From the NCBI RefSeq assembly GCF_000936425.1, contig NZ_AVFK01000006.1, forward strand, positions 62,001 to 126,000: a stretch of DNA of 64,000 nt. Reading direction: 5' to 3'. Positions 54,361-62,878 of the stretch are shown in pieces. A program made the position numbers and the translations under genes. The notes beneath the pieces are model-generated. The model ran no database searches, was not told where the DNA came from, and worked only from the letters and a program-made list of their open reading frames with translations. The DNA comes from Skermanella aerolata KACC 11604. Lineage in GTDB: Bacteria > Pseudomonadota > Alphaproteobacteria > Azospirillales > Azospirillaceae. Position 1 is the first letter of the stretch, and each line of letters starts with the position of its first letter.

Positions 54361-55287
54361 ATGAGACACATGCGCATCTGGCGCTATGTCGAGGAAGCCG
54401 CCCGCTTCGGCTCGCTCCGCAAGGCGGCGGAACACCTGAACGTCACGCCGTCGGCCCTTCAGCGCCGCATCCAGGACGTGGAGGAGGATCTGGGCGCCGC
54501 GATCTTCGAGCGCTCGGCCCAGGGCATTCGATTGACCGCCGCCGGCGAGAGCTTCATCCGCTGGGTCCGCACCCAGGCCGCCGACCTCGACCGCGTCCGT
54601 TCCCATATCGAGGATCTGTCGGGCCTGCGGCGCGGGCATGTCCGGATCGCCTGTAGCCAGGCGCTGGTGAACTACTTCCTACCGACCGAGATTTCGGCGT
54701 TCCGGGCACGCTTTCCGCTGGTCAGCTTTCAGATCACCGTCGTCGATCAGGGATCGGCGCTGCGGATGCTGCGGGAGTTCGAAACCGACCTCGCGATCAT
54801 CTTCAGCCCGCGCAAGACGGCGGAGTTCCAGCCGCTGATGACGCTGGGGCAGCGGATCGTCGCCATCGTCGCCGCCGGGCATCCGCTGGCCGACAAGAAG
54901 GTCGTGCGGCTGCGCGACTGCGCGCAGTACCCGATAGCGCTGCCGGACGGCAGCTTCGGCACCCGCGCCATCCTGGACGATCTGCTTGCCGTCAGCTCGA
55001 CCAAGCTGTCGGTGGAACTCGAGGCGAACTCGTTCGAGATGCTGCGCAACCTCGCGCGCTCCGGCAATGTGGTGACCTTCCAGATCGAGATTGGGGCACC
55101 GGTCGTCGAGACGGACCCCGGCCTCGTCGTGCTGCCGTTAAGCGACATCGATCTGGCGCATGGTCCGCTGGTCCTGGGCCAGCAGAGGGGCCGCACCCTG
55201 CCTGTCGCCACCGCGAAGTTCGCCGAACAACTGGCCCGCCGCCTGGACGAGACAAGACGGACGCCGCAAGTCTCGGAGCCCGGGTAA
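54361..55287 (+). CDS. LysR-family transcriptional regulator
   Basis: A 308-residue LysR protein. The N-terminal helix-turn-helix is FGSLRKAAEHLNVTPSALQRRIQDVEEDLG and the C-terminal part is a periplasmic-binding-like sensor starting at GHVRIACSQALVNYFLP. It is transcribed divergently from the heterocycle cluster and so is its likely activator, with a pathway compound as inducer. It ends before a REP-like palindrome that also faces the convergent gene. Confidence 0.94.
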   Translation: MRHMRIWRYVEEAARFGSLRKAAEHLNVTPSALQRRIQDVEEDLGAAIFERSAQGIRLTAAGESFIRWVRTQAADLDRVRSHIEDLSGLRRGHVRIACSQALVNYFLPTEISAFRARFPLVSFQITVVDQGSALRMLREFETDLAIIFSPRKTAEFQPLMTLGQRIVAIVAAGHPLADKKVVRLRDCAQYPIALPDGSFGTRAILDDLLAVSSTKLSVELEANSFEMLRNLARSGNVVTFQIEIGAPVVETDPGLVVLPLSDIDLAHGPLVLGQQRGRTLPVATAKFAEQLARRLDETRRTPQVSEPG

Positions 55288-55292
55288 TACCA

Positions 55293-55366
55293 GCAGTGTT
55301 TGTTGGGCCACGGCCCAACCTACTGGCTCCTGCTTCGTAGGTTGGGCCGTAGCCCAACACTGCCGG
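55293..55366. repeat. REP-like palindrome in convergent intergenic region
   Basis: Arms 55301-55323 and 55337-55359 match at 22 of 23 positions (core TTGGGC...GCCCAACCTAC) around a 13-nt loop. Beyond the core, CAGTGTT/AACACTG continues the pairing if a 4-nt TGTT bulge on the left is allowed. It lies between the lysR stop (55287) and the convergent gene stop (55429), so it may work as a two-way transcription barrier. Confidence 0.85.
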
Positions 55367-55428
55367 AGCGCCGGTCAGACTCTTCGGCTCCTGGTAAATA
55401 CCCGTCGCCGCTTGCCCCCGCCCCGTTC

Positions 55429-56451
55429 TCAGCGGGCGCCCTGGTCCTTGTTCACGATCACGGCGTTGCGGAGCAAGGACATGGGCGGGGCGAGGCGAAG
55501 GCGTTTCGCCGTCTCGATGTTGATCAGGTAGGCGTAGTCCTTGAGGCCGGCGACCGGCAGGTCCTCCGGGCTGACGCCTTCGAACAGGATCTTCTCGGCC
55601 TGGCTGCCCGCCAGCAACCCGACGACGAAGTTCGGGCTGACCACGCCCAGCAGCCCCGTGCCCTGCCGGATCGGGACTTCGCCGGCGGCGGCAACCGGCA
55701 GCCCGGCCGCGACCGCCGCCTCGGTGAACGCCGTCACGTGGGACAGCAGGAACGAACTGGACCCGATATAGACGAAGTCCACCTTCGCTTCGGCCAAGCG
55801 GCCGATCACTTCGGGGATCGAGGCCGGATCAGGCCGGCCCGATGCATCGGCCGGGATCGGCACCTCCACCAGTTCGAAGTCCATCGGCCCGGCGAGCGCC
55901 CGCAGCCGCTTGACGTTGTCGATGGAATTGGGTTCGTCGGTGTTGAAAGCGACGCCGAGACGCCGCATCGGGCGGTAACGGCGGATCGCGTTGATCTGAA
56001 CGTCGTCGGGGACCACGCTCATCGAGCCGGCGACCCCGGCGCGGCCCGATCCCTGGGGACCGGCGGCAAGGCCGGAGCCGATCGGATCGGTGACGTTGGC
56101 GAACACGGCGGGAGCGCCGAGCGGCTGTGCGGGCACCGACAAGGTGCCGAGCGCCGCCAGCGAAACCGTCGTCCCCCAGGTCAGCACGAGGTCCCATTCC
56201 CCGTCCCTCACCTCCTCCACCAGTTCCGCCAGCCGGCGGCGGTCCTGCTTCGCGTCGCGCATCTCGAACGCGACGGCCAGGTGGCGGCGCTCGAACCAGC
56301 TCTGGAAGCCTTGGCAAAGCTCCTCGCAGCCGCGCCATAGGAGCATCATGACACGCTTCGGTCCTTCGGAGGCAACGGCATCCGGAGACGCCGCCCGGCA
56401 CGGACCGGCGAAAAACAAAAGAGCCAGGGCCACCAGCAAAGCCTTGGTCAT
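55429..56451 (-). CDS. ABC_sub_bind (TrpX-like) periplasmic binding protein
   Basis: A 340-residue protein with a Sec signal (hydrophobic ALLVALALLFFAG, cleavage after CRA). The domains follow the ABC_sub_bind pattern: WDLVLTWGTTVSLAALG, VFANVTDPIGSGL, YIGSSSFLLSH, LLGVVSPNFVVGLLAGSQA and the C-terminal INIETAKRLRL. No matching permease or ATPase is in the cluster. It is the last gene of operon J, one base after the formyltransferase stop. It could present a ligand to the sensor proteins; this is inference. Confidence 0.9.
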   Translation of the reverse strand: MTKALLVALALLFFAGPCRAASPDAVASEGPKRVMMLLWRGCEELCQGFQSWFERRHLAVAFEMRDAKQDRRRLAELVEEVRDGEWDLVLTWGTTVSLAALGTLSVPAQPLGAPAVFANVTDPIGSGLAAGPQGSGRAGVAGSMSVVPDDVQINAIRRYRPMRRLGVAFNTDEPNSIDNVKRLRALAGPMDFELVEVPIPADASGRPDPASIPEVIGRLAEAKVDFVYIGSSSFLLSHVTAFTEAAVAAGLPVAAAGEVPIRQGTGLLGVVSPNFVVGLLAGSQAEKILFEGVSPEDLPVAGLKDYAYLINIETAKRLRLAPPMSLLRNAVIVNKDQGAR

Positions 56452-56452
56452 C

Positions 56453-57277
56453 TCACATCACCAGCAGGGGGTTCGGCAGGAAGGCGCCTATCAATTCGTT
56501 GTAGGCCGCCATGTCGACCAGCTTCAGCCCACGTGCCGCGAAGGCGTCCAGCGCCTCCCGGTTCGGGTAGTAGCAGAGCTTGGCGGGCAGCACGCCCGGC
56601 TCCCGCTCGTCCAGGGCTTCGCCCCGGTCGATCCAGGCGACCAGTTCGGCCATCATGGCGGCCCCGACGCGGTGCAGGTCGATATTGGCCATATGCGCGG
56701 ATACGGTGGGATCGACCGGCACCTCGTGCACCATGACGATGGAACCGGCGTCCAGTTCCGGCACCATGCGGTGTACGGTGACGGTGAAGAACGGATCGCC
56801 CCGGAGCATCGCGTAGAAATGCGGGAACAGCCCGGCAAGCCGGGGAAGTGCGCCGGGGTGCATGTTGAAGGCGAGACGGGGCATCCCCGGCAGGCCGGGC
56901 CTGATCTGGAAGCTGTAGCGGATCGACAGCAGGATATCCGGGCGCATCCGCTCGACCGCCGATGCGAAGACGGGATCGTCGGAAGACCGTACGATATCCA
57001 TCTTCACGCCACGGGCCGCCAGACGCGGGAAAGTCATGAGATCGGCGTAATCGTGCCGGCCGCTGGATACCAGCCGCTCGACCAGAGGTTCGACCACGCC
57101 GATCGGGAAATCGCGCTCGACGAACTTGACCTGGGCAAGCTCCGGCGTCGACTCCTCGATCGGACGCGTCCGCTCGGCCAGCATCACGCGGACCTCGTGT
57201 CCGTGCAAGGCTGGCAGCAGGACGTTCATCGCAACCAGCGAGGTGAGATCGCGCTTGGTGCAGACCAGGATCTTCAT
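56453..57277 (-). CDS. Formyltransferase-family protein
   Basis: A 274-residue enzyme of the methionyl-tRNA/GAR formyltransferase fold. The catalytic triad is visible as Asn138 and His140 in FNMHPGALPR and Asp176 in ELDAGSIV. The C-terminal domain of Fmt is missing, so it is not the housekeeping tRNA enzyme; sugar- or amine-N-formyltransferases are closer in build. The ATG overlaps the stop of the MFS fusion gene by 4 nt. The acceptor substrate is unknown. Confidence 0.88.
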   Translation of the reverse strand: MKILVCTKRDLTSLVAMNVLLPALHGHEVRVMLAERTRPIEESTPELAQVKFVERDFPIGVVEPLVERLVSSGRHDYADLMTFPRLAARGVKMDIVRSSDDPVFASAVERMRPDILLSIRYSFQIRPGLPGMPRLAFNMHPGALPRLAGLFPHFYAMLRGDPFFTVTVHRMVPELDAGSIVMVHEVPVDPTVSAHMANIDLHRVGAAMMAELVAWIDRGEALDEREPGVLPAKLCYYPNREALDAFAARGLKLVDMAAYNELIGAFLPNPLLVM

Positions 57278-59427
57278 TCCGTCCCCCCGAGTTCCGCACG
57301 ACCCGCGTCCCGCCGTGCGCCGCGAAGCGCGGGCACCGCGATGGCGACGACGCCATGAGTCAGCGACACGGCGACAACACCGGCGCCGATGGCGCCGATC
57401 GCCGGGCCGAAGCCGATGGAGACGGCGACCGCCGCCGCCGCCGCCGGCCCGGCGACGCTGCCGATGCGCTCCATCATCCGCAAGACGCCGAGCATGGTGG
57501 TCCGGCCGTGACGCTCGGCCTCCGGCTGGCAGACCTTGGTGGCGAAGGCGACGCCCCGCGCCACGCACATCGCGTGGCCGATCCCGAGACACGCCACGAT
57601 CAGCAGGATCAGGTGCGTCTGGTCGGCGCCCGCCAGCAGCCACGCACCGGCGCCGGACACGGCGCCGCCGGCGACCATCATGGCGAAATGAACGTTGCGG
57701 CGGTCGGCGAAGCGAGCGGCCATCGGCCCGGCCGCTATGTTCATGAAGGAGTAGATGATCAGCACGCGGGCGATGTCCGCCTGCCCCGCCCCGATCTCCG
57801 CCAGCCTCAGCGGCACCAGATAGAACAGGATGCCGGTCAGCGCTATTTTCGACGGAATCGCCGCCAGCAGGAGGAACGCCAGGAACGCCGGGTTGAGCAG
57901 CATGTCGCGCATCGCGGCAAGCAGGCTGGACCTTTGGGTCGCGGGATGGATTTCCGACGGCGGCACCATGCGCCACGCGATGACGCCGGCCAGGGCAGCG
58001 ACCGCCGCCGATGCCGCGAAGGCGGCGTTCGGCCCGACACGGTCGGCGACGATGCCGCCGATGGCGGTGCCGCAGATGCTGGCCGTCATCAGGGCGCCGA
58101 TGAAGATCGTCATCGCCAGCGACCGCTTGGTTTCGCCGGCCGCCGCTATGATATGGCTCTGGCAGGCGATCGTGATGAGGGCGTAGCCGAGTGCCGTCAG
58201 TCCCCGGCCGCCGATCAGCCACAGGGCATCCTGGGCCAGGGCGCACAGGACATAGCCGGCGATGGCGGGCACCAGTCCCAGGATTACCATGCGGCGCGCC
58301 CCGAACCGGTCGGCCAGACGGCCACAGGACGGAGTCGCGAGCGCTATCACCGCCATATAGACGGTAAGGGGCAGCGCCGAGACCGTTTCCGCCGAAATTC
58401 CAAAGACCGGTTCCGCAAGGGAACGGCTGAACAGCGGCAGGAAGGCCTTCTGCATCTCGTCCGCCAGCACGAACAGCACGAGCGGCAGCCGGACGTCCCA
58501 GGGCGAAATCGCCTTCACCGTGCGCAGACCGTCCGCTCCGATGGCGAAGCGGTCGAGCAGTTCCTGAAGCCGTGCCGACAGGCGGCCCCGCGACGCCGCA
58601 TCGCCCATCCCGGCTATCCGCGCCTTCAGGACGGCGACACGGTCATGGATCGAGCCGATGGCGCGGTCCATCGACGCCAGCGCCGAAGATACCTCCCCCG
58701 CTCCGGTGATCCGCGTCGAGGCGCCGATATCGCCATGCGCCACCCGCGACAGCTGGTCGATCAGCAGGGTAAGGGGCTCGGCGATGCTCCGCATGATCAG
58801 GACGAGCAGGATCTCGAAGGCGAGCAGCAGGCCGATCAGCAGCGCGGTCGCGACGTCGAGCACCAGCACTTCGAACTGGCCATGTACGAAGGCGGGATCG
58901 TTGGCGACCAGGATGGCGGCGGCCACCGCACCGGTTCCGCCATCGGCGTTCCCGGCGCACAGGGGGACGACGATCCCCTGGACAGGCTCCATGACCACCA
59001 CGGCTTCGGCCGGGCAGGCAAGCCCGGCGGGACGGGCCGGCAACACGTCGGGCCGGACGGCGGATGTCGCGGCGATCACCGTCCAGCCATCGTCCAGCAT
59101 GGCCGCATAGAGCAGGCCGCGATGAAGTTTCAGGGCGTCAGCCATGAACTCTTCCATGCCGACGAAATCACGCGGCTCCAGGCCCAGGTCCATCGCCTGA
59201 ACGGCCGTCGAGGTGATCGTCGACGCCGCTATCCGCGCGGTCTGGAGGAGTTCCGGTCCGAGCACCCGTTCATAGACGCGGAACGCCATCAAGCCGGCGG
59301 CGACGGTGGCGATCACCAGCATCGTGACGCAAAGTACGACCACGCGGCTGCGCGACGCCTTCAGAAGGCCCGCGACTTCCAGTCCGGCGGGATCGGCCGG
59401 CTCGACCATGCCGTCGGAGGCGGTCAT
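57274..59427 (-). CDS. Sensor-HAMP-MFS transporter fusion
   Basis: A 717-residue membrane protein with an unusual build. TM1 is at about 28-48, a periplasmic sensor-like domain at 49-186, TM2 at 187-212, a HAMP-like linker at 213-265 (EPLTLLIDQLSRVAHGDIGAS), a helical stretch, and then from about 310 to 705 a complete 12-helix MFS transporter with the loop-2 motif GRLADRFGARR. There is no kinase, cyclase or methyl-accepting output. ATG 59427 overlaps the upstream stop; a GTG nine bases earlier is less likely. Ligand binding outside probably gates or modulates transport. Confidence 0.88.
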   Translation of the reverse strand: MTASDGMVEPADPAGLEVAGLLKASRSRVVVLCVTMLVIATVAAGLMAFRVYERVLGPELLQTARIAASTITSTAVQAMDLGLEPRDFVGMEEFMADALKLHRGLLYAAMLDDGWTVIAATSAVRPDVLPARPAGLACPAEAVVVMEPVQGIVVPLCAGNADGGTGAVAAAILVANDPAFVHGQFEVLVLDVATALLIGLLLAFEILLVLIMRSIAEPLTLLIDQLSRVAHGDIGASTRITGAGEVSSALASMDRAIGSIHDRVAVLKARIAGMGDAASRGRLSARLQELLDRFAIGADGLRTVKAISPWDVRLPLVLFVLADEMQKAFLPLFSRSLAEPVFGISAETVSALPLTVYMAVIALATPSCGRLADRFGARRMVILGLVPAIAGYVLCALAQDALWLIGGRGLTALGYALITIACQSHIIAAAGETKRSLAMTIFIGALMTASICGTAIGGIVADRVGPNAAFAASAAVAALAGVIAWRMVPPSEIHPATQRSSLLAAMRDMLLNPAFLAFLLLAAIPSKIALTGILFYLVPLRLAEIGAGQADIARVLIIYSFMNIAAGPMAARFADRRNVHFAMMVAGGAVSGAGAWLLAGADQTHLILLIVACLGIGHAMCVARGVAFATKVCQPEAERHGRTTMLGVLRMMERIGSVAGPAAAAAVAVSIGFGPAIGAIGAGVVAVSLTHGVVAIAVPALRGARRDAGRAELGGTE

Positions 59428-60191
59428 CGCACGCACCTGGGTTGCAGGGCGGCGGTACCGGCGACGGTGTCGGCCTCCATCGCGGCCAGTTCCGCGTTGA
59501 TCCAGTCCAGCTTGCCCATCGCCGCGGCGCCGATCTCTCCCAGCGGATCGCCGTCCGCCGCTCCGGGACGATCCGCCATCTCGCCGATCCGCCGCAGCAC
59601 CAGCGAAATCCCCCGGCAGGCGACGACGGCTCCCAAGGCGGTCAGCAGGGTGGCGAGCGTCAGCACGATACCGGACAGGGACAGGACTTCGTTGAAACTG
59701 TTGCGGACCAGCATGTTCCGGTAGGTGCTGGACGCCGCTATGCCGATATGCCCGGTCGTCCGGCCCAGCGGATCGGGGATAGCTGTCCAGACAACCAGCA
59801 CATCGCCCGCATCGACCACCTTGCGCCGGTTTCCCTTCTTCGGATCGGCTTCGCCGCGCACGCCGCCGGTGCCCAGCCAGTCGAAATCGGCGCCGGCCCG
59901 GTGGAGCAGGCCGCCTTCGGCGCTGACGACGGCAAGCGCCACGATCTGCGGGTCGAGCGGCAATGCGGATTTGAGGATTTCGGAGCCGTTGCCGATCTGG
60001 TCGAGCGGGAGACCGAGCCGAACGGTGGCCGCGAAGACGTCGCCGATATCGTCGGCCAGCGCGAAGATCCGCGACTCGGTCAAGTCGAGCAGGATGTGCA
60101 CGAAGGCATGCCGGCTGACGACGACGGAGGTTGCGATGGACAGAGCAAGTATGAGCCCGATGCTGGCTGTCACCCTAAATGCCAAGCGCAA
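59424..60191 (-). CDS. Two-helix periplasmic sensor protein without output domain (TTG start)
   Basis: A 255-residue protein: TM1 at 6-25, a periplasmic domain of about 140 residues, TM2 at 170-192, and a short cytoplasmic end of 60 residues with a degenerate HAMP-like helix. The periplasmic part (RLGLPLDQIGNGSEILKSAL, then QIVALAVVSAEGGLLHRAG) follows the same Cache-like pattern as the sensor half of the downstream MFS fusion, so the two may pair. GGAGG stands 5 nt before TTG 60191, fixing the rare start. No kinase domain is present. Confidence 0.85.
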   Translation of the reverse strand: MRLAFRVTASIGLILALSIATSVVVSRHAFVHILLDLTESRIFALADDIGDVFAATVRLGLPLDQIGNGSEILKSALPLDPQIVALAVVSAEGGLLHRAGADFDWLGTGGVRGEADPKKGNRRKVVDAGDVLVVWTAIPDPLGRTTGHIGIAASSTYRNMLVRNSFNEVLSLSGIVLTLATLLTALGAVVACRGISLVLRRIGEMADRPGAADGDPLGEIGAAAMGKLDWINAELAAMEADTVAGTAALQPRCVR

Positions 60192-60272
60192 CAGTACCTC
60201 CGGATACGCAGCGAAATCAGGTTATGATAAATACGCCGCAAATCCCGTCGAAGAGGTTAATAACCTCGATAT

Positions 60273-61352
60273 TTAGCGATCGAAGGGTACCAGGGCCATG
60301 GTCCGCATGCGGACCGTGACGCGCCGCTCCGCCGGGAGCAGGACGATGCCCAGATGGCCCAGGATGCCGTTCTGGCCGGTGACGTCGTCGCCGGCGATGA
60401 AATCGGCAAGATCCCGCAGGCCGCGAACCCTGCCGCCGCCCCGGCCCTTACGCATCTGCGCCGTCTTGGCGTAGACGAACAGCGGACGCGCCGCCGCGTA
60501 GTCGCCGGAAACGACGGGCAGGATCGATGGTCCCTGCCCGTCGATCAGGACCGGCTGAAGGTCCGCGGCACTGCGCTGGAACACGGAGTTGCCGACCAGT
60601 CCGATCTCTCCCTCAGCCAGGATCTTCGGGATCGACCGCTCCTCGGTCTCGGTGACGACACCGCCATCGCCACGGACGGCACCGCAGGCAGCCGTCCGGG
60701 CGGCGGCATCCAGCCGGTCTCCCAGGCCCGGACGCCCTCTGCACGCCGTCATCAGCACCTGTTCCCGCACGATCCCGAAGGTGCGGTCGGCTTGTGGCGG
60801 CAGGAGGATGCGGATTGGATCGCCGAAGCTGCGGACCCCCAAATCTTCCCATCGGACCGGCCGGGTGCCGCCGGCCCCCAGGATGTCGAAAAGCTGATCG
60901 ACCGTCAGGTCGAGTACCGGACCACCGCGCCGGGTCACGAACACGGCGGTCTCGAACCCGACCGGTATCTCTACGATGTCACCTATGTCGGCGCGGCGGC
61001 ATCGCGCCAGTTCGGCATGGGACATGCGCCGGTTGCTGAGCACCATGTCGGGCAGCGACGCCGGTTCGCGGCAGAAGTCGGAGAAGGCCGACCGGGTGGA
61101 TGTCTCCGCCACCTGAGGAGCCGGCGTCTCGAATCGCCCGCCGAAAGCGGCCGATACGGCAGCCGCCACGGTTGCCAGAGACGGCGGAGCGGCAACGACG
61201 ATCTGGTCGCGGGGCTTGTCGGCCCTCTGCCGCCCAAGCTCCGCCGCCTGCGCCGGCAGGAAAGCCGCGACGAGAAGCGCGATGCCGGCGAACAGTCCCG
61301 TTCTTTTTCCGGAGATGGCTATGCCTGAATCCCTCATCCTTGAATTCCTCAT
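60273..61352 (-). CDS. PstS-like periplasmic binding protein
   Basis: A 359-residue exported protein (hydrophobic LFAGIALLVAAFLPAQAAE). The mature region IVVAAPPSLATVAAAVSAAF, SNRRMSHAELARCRRADIGD and VFVTRRGGPVLDLTVDQLF resembles the PstS/PBP-like-2 family that binds phosphate or related anions. The typical phosphate-site GSG motif is not seen, so the ligand may differ. It is the first gene of operon J and has no Pst permease or ATPase neighbours. ATG 61337 is an alternative start. Confidence 0.85.
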   Translation of the reverse strand: MRNSRMRDSGIAISGKRTGLFAGIALLVAAFLPAQAAELGRQRADKPRDQIVVAAPPSLATVAAAVSAAFGGRFETPAPQVAETSTRSAFSDFCREPASLPDMVLSNRRMSHAELARCRRADIGDIVEIPVGFETAVFVTRRGGPVLDLTVDQLFDILGAGGTRPVRWEDLGVRSFGDPIRILLPPQADRTFGIVREQVLMTACRGRPGLGDRLDAAARTAACGAVRGDGGVVTETEERSIPKILAEGEIGLVGNSVFQRSAADLQPVLIDGQGPSILPVVSGDYAAARPLFVYAKTAQMRKGRGGGRVRGLRDLADFIAGDDVTGQNGILGHLGIVLLPAERRVTVRMRTMALVPFDR

Positions 61353-61587
61353 GCCTGACCCGGTGCTAGGCGCAACGAATCGGTCTACCCGAAAGAGTTA
61401 AATACAAATCTAATAAAAGTCACTGAATATAAGAAACTGCAAAATTATCAGCATAATCAGTAAGTTATTCCTGTGGCCGCTCCTCCGGCAACAGGCGTGG
61501 AGGAGACCTGTGCGGCAGGTGCCGCTTGGTTCGTAGATTTTTAAAGGTTATCGTTTAAAAATCGTCTACCCTTAGATTGGAGGAAGC
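61353..61587. promoter_or_regulatory. AT-rich divergent intergenic region
   Basis: This 235-nt gap separates operon J from the MlaA-like gene. Bases about 61389-61480 are markedly AT-rich (for example AATACAAATCTAATAAAAG), unlike the rest of the window. Both promoters should lie here. A palindromic-looking AAATTATCAGCATAATCAG is near 61441 but is not perfect. Confidence 0.55.
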
Positions 61588-62442
61588 GTGCGGCAGTTGT
61601 TCAAGCATTGCGCGCATAGTGTCGCCATGGCAGCCGTTCTGTTGGCGCTGACGACAGCGGAAACTCATGCAGGACGCTTCCTGGACGACAGCGATTTCGA
61701 AGAAGCGATGTCGCTCCAGCAGACCGGGCCGGTCACGGCGGCCGGTCCTGGACTTACCAAAACGGTCGTATCGGCCGATCCTGCGGCTACCGCCGGGAAT
61801 GGCGGCGACGCGAGCGACTCCGTAAACGACCCGGTGGAGGAGCTGAACCGATTGGCTCACCGGCTGAACCAGGAAGTGCGCCGGTTCGTGCTTGAACCGG
61901 TGTCCGACGCCTATGTCGAAGCCACGTCCGCTCCGGTGCGGACGGGGGTCGCCAATGTCTTCTCGAACCTGCGGGAGCCCGTCTGGCTGGCCGGGCACGT
62001 CCTCAAGGGCGACTGGAACGCTGCGGAAACAACGGCGGCGCGGTTCGCCATCAACACCACCGCCGGCCTTGGCGGCGTCTACGACAAGGCGAAGGACTAT
62101 GGCCTCGATCCCCGCAAGGCCACCCTGGACGAGGTCTTCTGTCATTACGGCATCGGCCCCGGCGCCTATGTCGTGCTGCCGGTGCTGGGTCCGTCGTCGG
62201 TCCGCGACGCGACCGGGCGGGTGCTAACGATCATGGCGCAATACGCGGTGCTTGGGGTGATGCTCGTTCCCTACCGCATTGCGGATGTCACGCTGCAATA
62301 CATCGCGGTCAGGGACGACCTGCGCTCCGTGGAGCGGCAGGCTCTCGACGCCTATGCGGCGGAGCGCAGCGTGTTCATGCAACTCCAGAAGCTTTCCTGC
62401 GGCGAACGGCTCGACGTCGAGTCGCGGCTGTTCTTTCAGTAA
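61588..62442 (+). CDS. MlaA/VacJ-family protein without lipobox (GTG start)
   Basis: A 284-residue protein of the MlaA family, which in other bacteria is an outer-membrane lipoprotein moving phospholipids to the inner membrane. The core (DPVEELNRLAHRLNQEV; INTTAGLGGVYDKAKDYGL; HYGIGPGAYVVLPVLGPSSV) is clear. The signal region has no cysteine at its end (it reads TTAETHAGR), so lipid anchoring is not predicted. GGAGGA 5 nt before GTG 61588 decides the start. No other mla genes are nearby. Confidence 0.92.
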   Translation: MRQLFKHCAHSVAMAAVLLALTTAETHAGRFLDDSDFEEAMSLQQTGPVTAAGPGLTKTVVSADPAATAGNGGDASDSVNDPVEELNRLAHRLNQEVRRFVLEPVSDAYVEATSAPVRTGVANVFSNLREPVWLAGHVLKGDWNAAETTAARFAINTTAGLGGVYDKAKDYGLDPRKATLDEVFCHYGIGPGAYVVLPVLGPSSVRDATGRVLTIMAQYAVLGVMLVPYRIADVTLQYIAVRDDLRSVERQALDAYAAERSVFMQLQKLSCGERLDVESRLFFQ

Positions 62443-62460
62443 GGCAGGGCAGCGGGCGCG

Positions 62461-62871
62461 ATGTTCAGCTATCCCGGAATCATCGTAAGATGGCTGATCG
62501 CGATGTTCATCGTCTTCGCGACCTTCAATCCGTCGGGCTATTCCTATGTCCATTGGGTCCTGAGCGACAACAAGGAGCCATGGTCTCTCAAGATCCTGAC
62601 CGGCATCGTCCTCGGCAGCATCGTCGCGACGTTCTTCCTGGCGACCAGGCGATCACTGGGCGTCAGGGGGATGATCGCGACTGCCGGCCTGCTGGCGGCC
62701 GCGACCTGGACGCTGATCGACCTGGGCCTGCTTCGCGATCTCTCGAACGGCGCCTACGTCACGATCGTACTGGTTGCCGTCGCGAGCGTCCTGGCGCTCG
62801 GCGTATCATGGTCGAGCCTGACTTTGCGGATGTCGGGACAGGTCGACTCGAACGACGTGACGCTCCGGTAA
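62461..62871 (+). CDS. DUF6524-like small membrane protein, copy 1
   Basis: A 136-residue protein with four predicted membrane helices. The shared landmark FATFNPSGYSYVHWVLSD follows helix 1. The C-terminal end is polar (MSGQVDSNDVTLR). I recognise the NPSGYS pattern as a DUF6524-type family; its role is unknown. It is 18 nt after the MlaA-like gene and may be co-transcribed with it. A second member is at 63347-63790. Confidence 0.8.
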   Translation: MFSYPGIIVRWLIAMFIVFATFNPSGYSYVHWVLSDNKEPWSLKILTGIVLGSIVATFFLATRRSLGVRGMIATAGLLAAATWTLIDLGLLRDLSNGAYVTIVLVAVASVLALGVSWSSLTLRMSGQVDSNDVTLR

Positions 62872-62878
62872 GTCCGAG

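Noticed and set aside
56453-58246. 597-codon frame extending the formyltransferase upstream
   Set aside because: The extra part overlaps the MFS fusion in another frame and reads as Arg-rich noise; ATG 57277 overlaps the upstream stop and starts the fold.
57355-59724. 789-codon open frame on the plus strand
   Set aside because: It is antisense to the MFS fusion; composition is Arg/Gly/Asp/Gln-rich and no membrane or enzyme motif appears.
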